DNA of 64,000 nt from positions 23,396 to 87,395 of the forward strand of contig DASPRQ010000085.1 of assembly GCA_035624355.1 (NCBI GenBank), read 5' to 3'. Position numbers and translations under genes: made by a program. The DNA is from Usitatibacter sp035624355 (GTDB lineage Bacteria > Pseudomonadota > Gammaproteobacteria > Burkholderiales > Usitatibacteraceae). Positions 8,952 through 16,538 of this stretch are shown piece after piece (the first letter of the stretch is position 1; each line of letters starts with the position of its first letter). The notes below the pieces were generated by a model, which ran no database searches, was not told the origin of the DNA, and saw only the letters and a program-made list of their open reading frames with translations.

Positions 8952-10300
8952 TGCGCGCCCGCGTTCCCCGGCCCCGCGTGCTCACGGGGACGGCGCCCCT
9001 GGCCGTTGCGCTTGTGGGCGCCCCTGGCGGCGGGGCCGCTCGCCGCGCCAGGGGCGGCCGCGCCCGGCGTCACGACCTCGACCTTGGCCCCCTCGCGAAT
9101 GCGGTCGACGCCGTCGGTCACGACGCGCTCGCCGGGCTCGAGCCCGGAGTCGATCTCGACGTAGGCGCCGTCCACGGGGCCCGTCGCGACGGGGCGCAGC
9201 GTCGCCGTGTCGTCGGCGCGTACGACCCACACGGCGCTGCCCTGGGAATTGCGCTGGATCGCCGCCGAGGGCGCGACCACCACGCCGCGGTGCGTGTCGA
9301 CCACCATGAGCACGTTCACGAACTGGTTCGGGAAGAGGCGTCCCTCGGGATTGGGCAGCTCCGCCTTGAGCTTCACCGTGCCGGTCGTGACGTCGATCTG
9401 GTTGTCGATGCTCGCGAGCGTCCCGCGCTCGAGCAGCGTCTTCTGGTCGCGGTCCCACGCCTCGACCGCGAGCTTCTCCCCCGCGCGCATGCGCTCGAGC
9501 ACCCGCGGCAGGGCGTCCTGGGGGATGGCGAAGAGCACCGTGATGGGATGCACCTGCGTGATCACCGCGATGCCGTTCGCGTCGCTGCTGTGCACGATGT
9601 TGCCCGCGTCCACGAGCCGCAGCCCGAGGCGCCCCGTGATCGGCGCGGTGATCCGCGTGTAGGAAAGCTGCAGCCGCGCGTTGTCCACCGCCGCCTGGTC
9701 CACCTTCACGGTGCCCTCGAGCTGCTTGACGAGCGCGGCCTGCTGGTCGACCTGCTGCGAGGCGATGGAGTCCTGCGCGAGCAGCGTGCGGTAGCGGTCG
9801 AGGTCGACGCGCGCGTTGGCGAGCTGCGCCGCGTCGCGGGCGAGCTGGCCCTCGGCCTGCTCGAGGGCGACCTGGAAGGGCGCCGGATCGATCCGCGCGA
9901 GCACCGCCCCCGCGTTCACGAGCGTTCCGTCGGCGAAGTCGATCTCCTGGAGCAGGCCGTCCACGCGGGGCCTCACGGTCACGGTGCGCAGGGCGACGAC
10001 GGTGCCGAGCGCGGTCTGGACCACGTTCACGTCGCCCCGCTTCGCGGCGACCGCTGTCACGGGCTGGACGCGGTTCGCCTCGGCCGCGAAGCGCCCCCCG
10101 CCGAAGCCTCCGCCCCGGGAGCCCCCGCCGGGGGCGCCGGCCTTCGCCGCGACGGCCGCGGGCGGCTGGGAGTGCGTCCATCGCCACGCGAGCCCGGCGC
10201 CGATCGCGGCCAGCGCGAGCACCCCGACGACGACCGCGGGACGGATCCAGCGCCGCCGCGGCGGGCCCACGGGGGCGGGATCGGGCGGGATGGAGGACAT
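8948..10300 (-). CDS. mdtA: RND membrane fusion protein, MdtA-type periplasmic adaptor
   Basis: 450 residues. One N-terminal membrane anchor (about residues 18-36), then a glycine-rich linker (about 55-75), lipoyl/barrel-sandwich halves around the alpha-hairpin (LARDAAQLANARVDLDRYR), and beta-barrel with TRITAPITGRLGLRLVDAGN. It bridges the MdtBC permease to the outer-membrane channel. First gene of the minus-strand operon. The start ATG at 10298-10300 follows a weak ribosome site (a run of C/G). The C-terminus is unusually basic and Gly/Pro-rich (last about 30 residues), and it overlaps mdtB by 4 nt. No two-component regulator such as BaeSR is adjacent. Confidence 0.92.
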   Translation of the reverse strand: MSSIPPDPAPVGPPRRRWIRPAVVVGVLALAAIGAGLAWRWTHSQPPAAVAAKAGAPGGGSRGGGFGGGRFAAEANRVQPVTAVAAKRGDVNVVQTALGTVVALRTVTVRPRVDGLLQEIDFADGTLVNAGAVLARIDPAPFQVALEQAEGQLARDAAQLANARVDLDRYRTLLAQDSIASQQVDQQAALVKQLEGTVKVDQAAVDNARLQLSYTRITAPITGRLGLRLVDAGNIVHSSDANGIAVITQVHPITVLFAIPQDALPRVLERMRAGEKLAVEAWDRDQKTLLERGTLASIDNQIDVTTGTVKLKAELPNPEGRLFPNQFVNVLMVVDTHRGVVVAPSAAIQRNSQGSAVWVVRADDTATLRPVATGPVDGAYVEIDSGLEPGERVVTDGVDRIREGAKVEVVTPGAAAPGAASGPAARGAHKRNGQGRRPREHAGPGNAGAQ

Positions 10301-10386
10301 GGGGCGGCGGGGAATGTCGAAATGGGCTTGGACCGGCAGTTTCCTAGAGAATCGGGGCCCGGAACGGGCCGATTTGTAACGAGACG

Positions 10387-11427
10387 CTATTCGGGCACGA
10401 GCGGCGGCTCGCTGAGCGCCGCCACCTGCTCGCGCAGCTCCAGGATGCGGTCCTGCCAGTAGCGCGGAGTATTGAACCACGGAAACGCGATCGGGAAGGC
10501 GGGGTCGTCCCAGCGGCGGGCGAGCCAGGCCGAGTAGTGGAGGAGCCGCAGCGTGCGCAGGGCCTCGACGAGGTGGAGCTCGCGATCGTCGAACTCGGCG
10601 AAATCCTCGTAGCCCGCGAGCAGTCGCCCGAGCTGTCGTCCCATGGAGCGGCGGTCGCCCGAGACCAGCATCCAGAGGTCCTGCACCGCCGGGGCCATGC
10701 GGGCATCGTCGAGGTCCACGAAATGCGGCCCGCCGGGGCCGTGGGCGCCCCCGGGCGTCCAGAGCACGTTGCTCGGGTGGCAGTCGCCGTGCACGCGGAT
10801 CCACGCGACGTCGCCCGCCCGCGCGAACGCGTGCCGGACGCCTTCGAGCGCGAGGTCCGCGGCCTGGCGCCACGCGGCCTCGAGGTCGGCCGGAATGAAG
10901 CCGCTCGAGGCGAGCCAGGCGCGCGGCTCCTCGCCGAAAGTCGCGACGTCGAGGCGCGGGCGTTCCGCGAACGGCCGCGCCGCTCCCACTGCGTGGATGC
11001 GGCCGATGAAGCGGCCCAGCCACTCGAGGACCTCGCCGTCCTCGAGGTTCGGCGCGCGGCCGCCGCGGCGCGGGAAGACCGCGAAGCGGAAGCCTTCGCT
11101 CTCGTGCAGCGTCGCCCCGGCGAGCTCGAGGGGCGCGACGACCGGAACCTCGGCCTCGGCGAGCTCGCGCGCGAAGGCGTGCTCCTCGAGGATCTGGGCG
11201 CTCGTCCAGCGCCCGGGCCGGTAGAACTTCGCGACCACGGCGGGGTGCCGCGCCGGGGGCCCGGTCCCGGGCCCTTCCTCGACGCCCACCTGGTAGACGC
11301 GGTTCTCGTAGCTGTTGAGCGCGAGCAGCCGCCCGTCGCAGCGCAGCCCGAGCGCCTCGAGCGCGTTCAGCACGACGTCGGGCGTGAGGAGCGAGTAGGG
11401 ATGGGAGCCTTCCACGCGAGCGATCAT
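10387..11427 (-). CDS. srkA: SrkA/YihE-type stress-response Ser/Thr kinase
   Basis: 346 residues, the usual size of SrkA (formerly RdoA/YihE), a eukaryotic-like APH-fold kinase that counters stress-induced death in E. coli. Visible motifs: the family N-terminal ALNSYENRVYQVG, the ATP-binding strand AVVAKFYRPGRW with the conserved Lys, the catalytic loop HGDCHPSNVLW and metal-binding DLDDARM. It stops 86 nt before mdtA on the same strand, so it could share a transcript but need not. Upstream it is divergent from the microprotein gene at 11493. Substrate proteins are unknown. Confidence 0.92.
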   Translation of the reverse strand: MIARVEGSHPYSLLTPDVVLNALEALGLRCDGRLLALNSYENRVYQVGVEEGPGTGPPARHPAVVAKFYRPGRWTSAQILEEHAFARELAEAEVPVVAPLELAGATLHESEGFRFAVFPRRGGRAPNLEDGEVLEWLGRFIGRIHAVGAARPFAERPRLDVATFGEEPRAWLASSGFIPADLEAAWRQAADLALEGVRHAFARAGDVAWIRVHGDCHPSNVLWTPGGAHGPGGPHFVDLDDARMAPAVQDLWMLVSGDRRSMGRQLGRLLAGYEDFAEFDDRELHLVEALRTLRLLHYSAWLARRWDDPAFPIAFPWFNTPRYWQDRILELREQVAALSEPPLVPE

Positions 11428-11441
11428 AAACGGGGCGGTGC

Positions 11442-11447
11442 TAGAAT
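11442..11447 (+). promoter_or_regulatory. Possible -10 box (TAGAAT) for the microprotein/urate-hydroxylase pair
   Basis: TAGAAT lies 45 nt before the ATG of the 32-residue gene, in the short divergent gap after srkA. No good -35 hexamer is visible at the proper spacing, so this is only a candidate. Confidence 0.35.
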
Positions 11448-11492
11448 CGCCCTACTGCGCCCCCGCTTTCCCCCCACATTCCGGAGACAAGC

Positions 11493-11591
11493 ATGAAAAA
11501 TCCGCTGGATTCGCTTTGGGGCACCGTCATCTCGGGGCTGGTCCTGACGGTGGTTCTCTACTATCTCGCACGCGCCATCATCGGAGGCTAG
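11493..11591 (+). CDS. 32-residue single-span membrane microprotein
   Basis: A short gene reading MKNPLDSLWGTVISGL followed by a hydrophobic helix VLTVVLYYLARAIIGG. It has a good ribosome site (CCGGAG, 7 nt before ATG 11493-11495), and its stop is only 5 nt before the start of the next gene. One predicted transmembrane helix (about residues 11-30) with Arg27 near the end. Its tight spacing, shared strand and clean Shine-Dalgarno argue that it is a real gene and a partner of the PuuD-like membrane protein. I do not recognise a named family; function is unknown. Confidence 0.7.
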   Translation: MKNPLDSLWGTVISGLVLTVVLYYLARAIIGG

Positions 11592-11596
11592 GGACC

Positions 11597-12106
11597 ATGA
11601 GCTGGGAATTCATCCACTACGGCATCGGCCGATGGGTCCACATCTTCTTCGGCGTGATGTGGATCGGGCTGCTCTACTACTTCAACTTCGTCCAGGTGGA
11701 CGCGCTCAAGAAGGCGGCGGCGGACAGCCCGCCCACGGGCGCGGGCATCACCAAGCACGTGGCGCCGCTCGCCCTGCTCTACTTCCGCTGGGCCGCGGTC
11801 GGCACCTGGGTGATGGGCGCCTTCCTCCTCGGCGACAAGTTCCTCTCGGCGTTCCTGTTCCGGGAGAGCGCCTACGTGCCGATCGGCATCGGCGCGTGGC
11901 TGGGCACGATCATGCTCTTCAACGTCTGGGTGCTCATCTGGCCCAACCAGAAGAAGATCCTGGGCTTCGTCGCTGCGAGCGACGAGGAGAAGGCGAAGGC
12001 GCGGCGCGTCGCGTTCCTCGCCTCGCGCACGAACACCATGCTTTCGCTTCCCATGCTCTTCTTCATGTCGTCCTCGGCGCTCTTCCACCGGGGGCTGTTC
12101 GCCTGA
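11597..12106 (+). CDS. Urate hydroxylase PuuD-like membrane domain protein, no cytochrome c domain
   Basis: 169 residues, membrane protein with about four helices. Motifs match the Urate_ox_N family: HYGIGRWVHIFFGVMWIGLL near the N-terminus, FRWAAVGTWVMGAF, and NVWVLIWPNQKKILG. In PuuD proteins this membrane part is fused to a C-terminal cytochrome c that takes electrons from urate oxidation; here the protein ends right after the membrane domain. Urate oxidation is therefore not assured. It may need a separate cytochrome, or serve a different role. No purine-degradation genes are nearby. It follows the microprotein gene by 5 nt and starts at ATG 11597-11599. Confidence 0.75.
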   Translation: MSWEFIHYGIGRWVHIFFGVMWIGLLYYFNFVQVDALKKAAADSPPTGAGITKHVAPLALLYFRWAAVGTWVMGAFLLGDKFLSAFLFRESAYVPIGIGAWLGTIMLFNVWVLIWPNQKKILGFVAASDEEKAKARRVAFLASRTNTMLSLPMLFFMSSSALFHRGLFA

Positions 12107-12153
12107 GGGAACGAGCGGGGGGCTGCGGGGGGCGTGCACCGTCCGCGGGGAGG

Positions 12154-12621
12154 TCAGCGCGGCCTCGGCAGGCCGGTGACCCTGTCGCCGGCCTTCACGC
12201 TGTGCGCGGCGAACCAGCCCTTGTTCGTCTCGATCGCGTAGAGCGCGGGCCCGGCGGCCCCGTGGGGGTCGAGCGTCTGCGGTTCCATGTCGACGATGTT
12301 GAGGATGACACCCCCGCCGTCGATGAAGGCGACCGAGAGCGGGATGAGGGTGTTCTTCATCCACATCGTGTAGTAGCCGGGGTCGTCGAAGACGAAGAGC
12401 ATGCCGTCGTCGGGCCCCAGCTTCTCGCGGAACATGAGGCCGCGCTCGCGGTCGGACTCGGTCGCCGCGACCTCGACCTTGAGCGGGTGCGGGCCCACCC
12501 GGACCTCGACGGTCCGCAACGGCACGGCGGCGAGCGCGTGCGCGGAGGCGAGGAGGAACGCGGCGGCGAGAAACCGCAGCGGGCGAAGGCGGTCGAAGAG
12601 GGTTGCGGCGCGGCGGTTCAC
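12154..12621 (-). CDS. DUF192 family secreted protein
   Basis: 155 residues with an N-terminal signal peptide (FLAAAFLLASAHALA) and a DUF192 domain: VEVAATESDRERGLMFRE, then GMLFVFDD, YTMWMKNTLIPL and VILNIVDMEPQT. DUF192 proteins are small periplasmic beta-barrels of unknown role. The chosen start is GTG at 12619-12621, with GGGAG 7 nt upstream, which gives a normal signal peptide; an in-frame ATG further upstream adds an unlikely hydrophilic stretch. Divergent from the lipoprotein gene at 12661. Confidence 0.85.
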   Translation of the reverse strand: MNRRAATLFDRLRPLRFLAAAFLLASAHALAAVPLRTVEVRVGPHPLKVEVAATESDRERGLMFREKLGPDDGMLFVFDDPGYYTMWMKNTLIPLSVAFIDGGGVILNIVDMEPQTLDPHGAAGPALYAIETNKGWFAAHSVKAGDRVTGLPRPR

Positions 12622-12660
12622 TTCGAGCTCCCGGCGGAACGGAGGTCCCAAGGTTAACGC

Positions 12661-12960
12661 ATGACCGGATCGATGCGACGACATGTTTCGGTCGGGCTTG
12701 CGGCGCTCGCGGCGGCTTGCGCGATCGCGCCGCCCGACAGTCGCGAGACCGCGGCCCAGGCCGCGGAGCGGCGCGCGCAGGCCCCGCGGCCCGCCTACAA
12801 CCTCGCCGGCTACCCGCCCGCGGCGCGCGAGGGCTATATCGACGGCTGCGAGTCCGCCCGGGGCTCCGCCTACGCGCATCGCGACGCGAAGCGCATGGCC
12901 GACGATCCCCAGTACGCCATGGGGTGGAACGACGGCTACTCCATGTGCCGTCGGCAATGA
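12661..12960 (+). CDS. Small predicted lipoprotein
   Basis: 99 residues. A signal peptide ends in lipobox-like LAAAC (Cys about residue 20). The mature part is rich in Ala, Arg, Tyr and Gly, with two similar segments: GYPPAAREGYIDGCESARG and MGWNDGYSMC. The mature part has two cysteines, in DGC and SMC contexts, which could form a disulfide. No family is recognised. It is divergent from the DUF192 gene with 39 nt between starts, so the two may share a regulatory region. Start could instead be the Met at codon 5. Confidence 0.65.
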   Translation: MTGSMRRHVSVGLAALAAACAIAPPDSRETAAQAAERRAQAPRPAYNLAGYPPAAREGYIDGCESARGSAYAHRDAKRMADDPQYAMGWNDGYSMCRRQ

Positions 12961-12970
12961 TTTCGCGCAT

Positions 12971-13013
12971 CGGGAACGGCGTTGGAGCGGACGGCGAGTC
13001 GCCGCTCAACGCC
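12971..13013. repeat. Intergenic hairpin repeat, copy 1
   Basis: Between the lipoprotein stop and the convergent cbiX stop. It reads CGGGAA, one base, then GGCGTTGGAGCGG, a spacer that is itself self-complementary (CGGCGA-G-TCGCCG), and CCGCTCAACGCC. The outer arms pair almost perfectly, so the element folds into one long hairpin and could end transcription from both sides. A second copy with a different loop is at 16384-16428. Confidence 0.6.
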
Positions 13014-13024
13014 ATCGAGCGACT

Positions 13025-13390
13025 TCAGCCGGCGCGCGCGAGGATCCACGAGGCGATCGCCTCCTCGATCTCGCGCGCCTCGCCGATCGCGGGCTCGAGC
13101 CCGATGGGGATGTGCGGATGGGCGCCGCGCAGCTCCTCGAGCATGCGCGGCAGGTCCTCGCCGAGGTGCCCACCCTGCGCCATGAACAGCGGGAAGACGG
13201 TGATCGCGAGCGCGCCCTGCTCGACGAGCGAGCGGACCGCCTCCCCGAGCGGCGGGGCCATGAAGTCGAGGAAGGCGAGCTCGATCGGGTACTCGGGCCG
13301 GCTCTGGCGCACCCGCTCGCGGATCGCCTCGAAGGGCCGCTTCCACTCCGGGTCGCGCGAGCCGTGGGCGAAGAGGACGATGCCGCGCAT
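13025..13390 (-). CDS. cbiX: Short CbiX-type sirohydrochlorin cobalto/ferrochelatase
   Basis: 121 residues, matching the short (CbiXS) chelatases that insert metal into sirohydrochlorin. Motifs: GIVLFAHGSRDPEW with the metal-binding His near residue 8, ELAFLDFMAPPL, and ITVFPLFMAQGGHLGEDLP with the second conserved His. Its ATG (13388-13390) overlaps the dut stop in a TGATG arrangement, so the pair is translationally coupled. Cytoplasmic; Co or Fe preference cannot be told from sequence. No other tetrapyrrole genes are in the window. Confidence 0.85.
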   Translation of the reverse strand: MRGIVLFAHGSRDPEWKRPFEAIRERVRQSRPEYPIELAFLDFMAPPLGEAVRSLVEQGALAITVFPLFMAQGGHLGEDLPRMLEELRGAHPHIPIGLEPAIGEAREIEEAIASWILARAG

Positions 13391-13839
13391 CAGTGCTTGC
13401 CGGTGGATCCGAAGCCGCCGTCGCCGCGCTCGCTCTCCTCGAACGACTCGACCACGTTGAGCTCGACCTGCACCACGGGCACGACCACGAGCTGCGCGAT
13501 GCGCTCGAGCGGATTCAGCACGAACGGCTCCCTCCCGCGATTCCAGCACGAGACGAGCACCTGCCCCTGGTAGTCCGAGTCGATGAGCCCGACGAGGTTG
13601 CCGAGGACGATCCCGTGCTTGTGGCCGAGGCCCGAGCGCGGGATCACGATCGCGGCAAGCCCCGGGTCGCCGAGGTGGATCGCGAGCCCCGAGGGCACGA
13701 GCGCGGACTCGCCCGGCCGCAGCGTGAGCGGCTCGTCGATGCACGCGCGCAGGTCGAGCCCCGCCGAGCCGCGCGTCGCGTAGGCGGGAAGGGCGGAGCG
13801 GATGCGCTCGTCGAGGATCTTCACGTCCAGGGTTCTCAT
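13390..13839 (-). CDS. dut: dUTP diphosphatase
   Basis: 149 residues, typical trimeric dUTPase. The five motifs are present: AGLDLRACID (I), PRSGLGHKHGI (II), GLIDSDYQGQV (III), RIAQLVVVPV (IV) and the glycine-rich GGFGSTGKH (V) at the C-terminus. It converts dUTP to dUMP and pyrophosphate, keeping uracil out of DNA and feeding dTMP synthesis. The start ATG at 13837-13839 gives MRTLDVKILD; an in-frame ATG 12 codons earlier lacks family support. Lies between coaBC and cbiX on the same strand. Confidence 0.95.
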   Translation of the reverse strand: MRTLDVKILDERIRSALPAYATRGSAGLDLRACIDEPLTLRPGESALVPSGLAIHLGDPGLAAIVIPRSGLGHKHGIVLGNLVGLIDSDYQGQVLVSCWNRGREPFVLNPLERIAQLVVVPVVQVELNVVESFEESERGDGGFGSTGKH

Positions 13840-13935
13840 CGGGGCTCGGCGCGGGCAAAAGACCGATGAAACCACAGATGGGCGCGGAAGAACACCGCGG
13901 GCCCCGCGAAGCGGGTTGCGCCGGACCTCGGGAGC

Positions 13936-15165
13936 TCAGGAGACCTGCTTGAGCGGCGCTGCGGCCGGAGAGCGGGCGCCGCGCCCGGCGAGCGCGAGGG
14001 CGTGCTCGACGACCTGGCCCGCGATCCTCGACTTGGGCGCGCGCGCGAGGGCGTGCTCCCCTTCGTCGTCGTAGATGACGACCTCGTTCTCGTCCTGGCC
14101 GACCGCCGACTGCACGAGGTTCGCGACGATCATCGGGATCCTCTTGCGCACGCGCTTCTCCTGCGCGTAGCGCGCCACGTCCTCGCTCTCGGCCGCGAAG
14201 CCCACGCAGAACGGGCCGTCCTTCATCGCCGCCACCCAGCCGAGGATGTCCTCGGTGGGCCTGAGCCGGAGATCCATGCCCTCGGCGCTCTTCTTGAGCT
14301 TGCGGGCCGAGGGGGCGACGGGCGTGTAGTCGGCCACGGCGGCCACGCCGAAGAAGAAGTCGCTCGCCTCGACGTGCTCCTTCACCGCGTCGAACATCTC
14401 GGCCGCGGAGGTCACGCGCACGAAGCGCGCCGCGGGCGGCGGCGTGAGCGCCGTGGGGCCGCTCACCAGCGTCACGTCGGCGCCGAGCGCGAGGGCGGCC
14501 TGCGCGACCGCGTAGCCCATCTTCCCGGAGCTGAGGTTCGTGATCCCGCGCACCGTGTCGATCGCCTCGAACGTGGGACCGGCCGTGACGAGCACCCTGC
14601 GTCCGGCGAGGCGCCCGGGCGCGAGCGCGCCGAGCGCGGCCTGGAGAAGCTCCTCGGGCTCGAGCATGCGGCCCATGCCAACCTCGCCGCAGGCCTGGTC
14701 GCCCGAGGCGGAGCCCAGGACCGTCACGCCGTCGGCGCGCAGCACGGCGAGGTTGCGCTGCGTGGCGGGGTTGTCCCACATCTCGCGGTTCATGGCGGGG
14801 GCGACGAGCAGCGGGCAGTTGCGCGCGAGGCAGGTGGTGGACAGCAGGTCGTCGGCGAGGCCGTGGGCGAGCTTCGCGAGGAAGTCCGCGCTCGCGGGCG
14901 CCACCAGGATCGCGTCGGCCGCGCGGGAAAGCTCGATGTGCGCCATCGCGTTCGGGAAGCTCGCGTCCCAGAGGTCCGTCGCGACGGGCTGGCCGGTGAG
15001 CGCCTGGAACGTGGCGGGCGCGACGAAGCGCGTGGCCGCCTCGGTCATCGCGACCCGCACCTCGACGTTGTTGCCCATGAGGAGGCGGGCGAGCTCGGCG
15101 GCCTTGTACGCGGCGATGCCGCCCGTCACCCCGAGCAGGACCCGGCGCTTCAAAAGCTTGTCCAT
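13936..15165 (-). CDS. coaBC: Bifunctional phosphopantothenoylcysteine decarboxylase / phosphopantothenate-cysteine ligase
   Basis: 409 residues. The CoaC flavoprotein half (about 1-185) has VLLGVTGGIAAYKAAEL, the conserved Asn-rich APAMNREMW and the Cys of the flexible flap (DQACGEVGMGRMLEP). The CoaB half (about 190-400) has VLVTAGPTFEAIDTVRGITN, SSGKMGYA and GFAAESED. Together they perform two steps of coenzyme A synthesis. Start ATG 15163-15165. It leads the coaBC-dut-cbiX set on the minus strand and is divergent from radC. panB and panC (30553-32205) supply the same pathway. Confidence 0.96.
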   Translation of the reverse strand: MDKLLKRRVLLGVTGGIAAYKAAELARLLMGNNVEVRVAMTEAATRFVAPATFQALTGQPVATDLWDASFPNAMAHIELSRAADAILVAPASADFLAKLAHGLADDLLSTTCLARNCPLLVAPAMNREMWDNPATQRNLAVLRADGVTVLGSASGDQACGEVGMGRMLEPEELLQAALGALAPGRLAGRRVLVTAGPTFEAIDTVRGITNLSSGKMGYAVAQAALALGADVTLVSGPTALTPPPAARFVRVTSAAEMFDAVKEHVEASDFFFGVAAVADYTPVAPSARKLKKSAEGMDLRLRPTEDILGWVAAMKDGPFCVGFAAESEDVARYAQEKRVRKRIPMIVANLVQSAVGQDENEVVIYDDEGEHALARAPKSRIAGQVVEHALALAGRGARSPAAAPLKQVS

Positions 15166-15198
15166 AAAGGCATTTTACCCACGACCCCCGAGGCGTGC

Positions 15199-15873
15199 AT
15201 GTCCCCGCCCCCGTGGCCCCCTGTCGAGCGGCCCCGCGAACGAATGCTGGCGCGCGGCGCGGCCTCCCTCTCGGACGCCGAGCTCGTCGCGATCTTCCTC
15301 GGAACCGGCATCCGCGGACGCGGCGCGGTGGAGGTGGCGGGCGATCTCCTCGCCCGTTTCGGCCGGCTTTCGCGCCTGCTTTCCGCCGCGCCGCGCGAGC
15401 TCGAGGCGGTGCCCGGAGTCGGAGCGGCCCGGGGCGCGCGCATCGCCGCGGTGATGGAGCTCGCCCGCCGCGCGCTCGTCGAGGAGATGAAGGCGCGCGA
15501 CAGCCTCGCCTCGCCCGCCGCCGTGCGCGGCTACCTGCGGCTGCGCATGCAGGATCTCGCGCACGAATGCTTCCACTGCGTCTATCTCGACGCGCAGAAC
15601 CGCGTGATCGCGGCCGAGGAGCTCTTCCGCGGCACGCTCACGCAGACCAGCGTCTATCCCCGCGAGGTGGTGAAGCATTGCCTCGCCCACAACGCCGCGG
15701 CGGTGATCCTCGCCCATAACCACCCTTCCGGGGTGGCGGAACCGAGCCTTCAGGACCAGGCCCTCACCCGAACGCTCGCCGAGGCGCTCGCGCTCGTGGA
15801 CGTGAAGGTGCTCGACCACTTCATCGTGGCCCCCGGGGCGAGCCTGTCCTTCGCCGAGCGGGGGCTGCTCTGA
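15199..15873 (+). CDS. radC: RadC/YeeS family JAB-domain protein
   Basis: 224 residues. N-terminal helix-hairpin-helix region (ASLSDAELVAIFLGTG, AVPGVGAARGARI) followed by the JAB/MPN domain with the metal motif ILAHNHPSG and the later Asp in LVDVKVLDHFIV. Historically linked to repair, but the biochemical role of RadC proteins is unsettled. The ATG at 15199-15201 is just 33 nt from the divergent coaBC start. Its stop is directly followed by the promoter of rpmB. Confidence 0.92.
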   Translation: MSPPPWPPVERPRERMLARGAASLSDAELVAIFLGTGIRGRGAVEVAGDLLARFGRLSRLLSAAPRELEAVPGVGAARGARIAAVMELARRALVEEMKARDSLASPAAVRGYLRLRMQDLAHECFHCVYLDAQNRVIAAEELFRGTLTQTSVYPREVVKHCLAHNAAAVILAHNHPSGVAEPSLQDQALTRTLAEALALVDVKVLDHFIVAPGASLSFAERGLL

Positions 15874-15892
15874 AAAAGCCAATGGAATCAGT

Positions 15893-15921
15893 TTGAAAGG
15901 GGCGGCCGGCTGGGCTATAAT
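15893..15921 (+). promoter_or_regulatory. Sigma-70 promoter of rpmB-rpmG
   Basis: TTGAAA at 15893-15898 and a perfect TATAAT at 15916-15921, separated by exactly 17 nt. It lies just after the radC stop and about 45 nt before the rpmB ATG. This is among the best-matching promoters in the window and fits strong expression of ribosomal protein genes. Confidence 0.85.
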
Positions 15922-15965
15922 GATCGACTTCCCCGAGCCACCACCGAAACACCCGGAGAGATTCC

Positions 15966-16202
15966 ATGTCCCGCGTCTGCCAAGTGACGGGCAAGACCCC
16001 CCGCGTCGGGAACCACGTGTCCCACGCGAACAACAAGACCAAGCGGCGCTACCTGCCCAACCTGCAATACCGCCGGTTCTGGGTGGAGAGCGAGAACCGC
16101 TGGGTGAAGATGCGCCTGTCGAGCGCGGGCCTGCGCCTCATCGACAAGAAGGGCATCGACGTCGTGCTCGCCGAGATGCGCGCGCGCGGCGAGAACGTCT
16201 GA
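15966..16202 (+). CDS. rpmB: 50S ribosomal protein L28
   Basis: 78 residues, standard L28. It starts MSRVCQVTGKTPRVGNHVSH, followed by the conserved NNKTKRRYLPNLQ and LRLIDKKGIDVVL. Part of the large ribosomal subunit. The ribosome site GGAGAG is 6-8 nt upstream. Followed 13 nt later by rpmG, the usual pairing in proteobacteria. Confidence 0.98.
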   Translation: MSRVCQVTGKTPRVGNHVSHANNKTKRRYLPNLQYRRFWVESENRWVKMRLSSAGLRLIDKKGIDVVLAEMRARGENV

Positions 16203-16215
16203 AGGAGCCCCGACC

Positions 16216-16374
16216 ATGCCCCGCGAGAAGATCAAGCTCGAGTCCTCGGCCGGCACCGGCCACTTCTACACCACGACCAAGAACAAGCGCACCATGCCCG
16301 ACAAGTTGGAGATCAAGAAGTACGATCCCGTCGCGCGCAAGCACGTGGTCTACAAGGAAGGCAAGCTCAAGTAG
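16216..16374 (+). CDS. rpmG: 50S ribosomal protein L33
   Basis: 52 residues: MPREKIKLESSAGTGHFYT, then TTKNKRTMPDKLEIKKYDP and a C-terminus ending YKEGKLK. No zinc-ribbon cysteines, so this is the zinc-independent form of L33. Good ribosome site (AAGGAGCC) upstream. Forms an operon with rpmB and is followed by a hairpin repeat and a strong terminator. Confidence 0.97.
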   Translation: MPREKIKLESSAGTGHFYTTTKNKRTMPDKLEIKKYDPVARKHVVYKEGKLK

Positions 16375-16383
16375 AGCGAGCAC

Positions 16384-16428
16384 CGGGAAAGGCGCTGGAG
16401 CGGACGCAAAGCGACGCCGCTCAACGCC
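16384..16428. repeat. Intergenic hairpin repeat, copy 2
   Basis: Shares with 12971-13013 the order CGGGAA, one base, GGCG-T/C-TGGAGCGGACG, variable spacer, CGCCGCTCAACGCC. The loop here is different (GCAAAGCG), yet the arms remain complementary. This suggests selection for the hairpin, or descent from a mobile REP-like element. Lies between rpmG and its terminator. Confidence 0.6.
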
Positions 16429-16440
16429 GGCAAGCAGCAG

Positions 16441-16470
16441 GAAAGCCCCGCGATGCGGGGCTTTTTGTTT
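16441..16470 (+). terminator. Rho-independent terminator of rpmB-rpmG
   Basis: Stem AAAGCCCCGC / GCGGGGCTTT with a short GAT loop followed by TTTTTGTTT. An inverted copy with an identical 26-nt core lies at 17778-17803. Confidence 0.9.
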
Positions 16471-16538
16471 GCGGACGCCCGGCCCGAGATGCCTCGGGTG
16501 GGCCGGCGTGCCGTGGGCCACCATCGCGGCCTGCGCCG

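Noticed and set aside
2708..9164. Very long plus-strand open frames (over 1000 codons) across the mdtB/mdtC genes
   Set aside because: They are antisense to intact RND permeases, rich in Arg/His/Asp, without domains; a by-product of high GC.
11597..12106. Calling it a full urate hydroxylase
   Set aside because: The cytochrome c half (CxxCH) is absent, so only the membrane-domain family is claimed.
13840..13935. Possible small gene or RNA between dut and coaBC
   Set aside because: A few inverted G/C words only; no start with ribosome site and no typical RNA fold.
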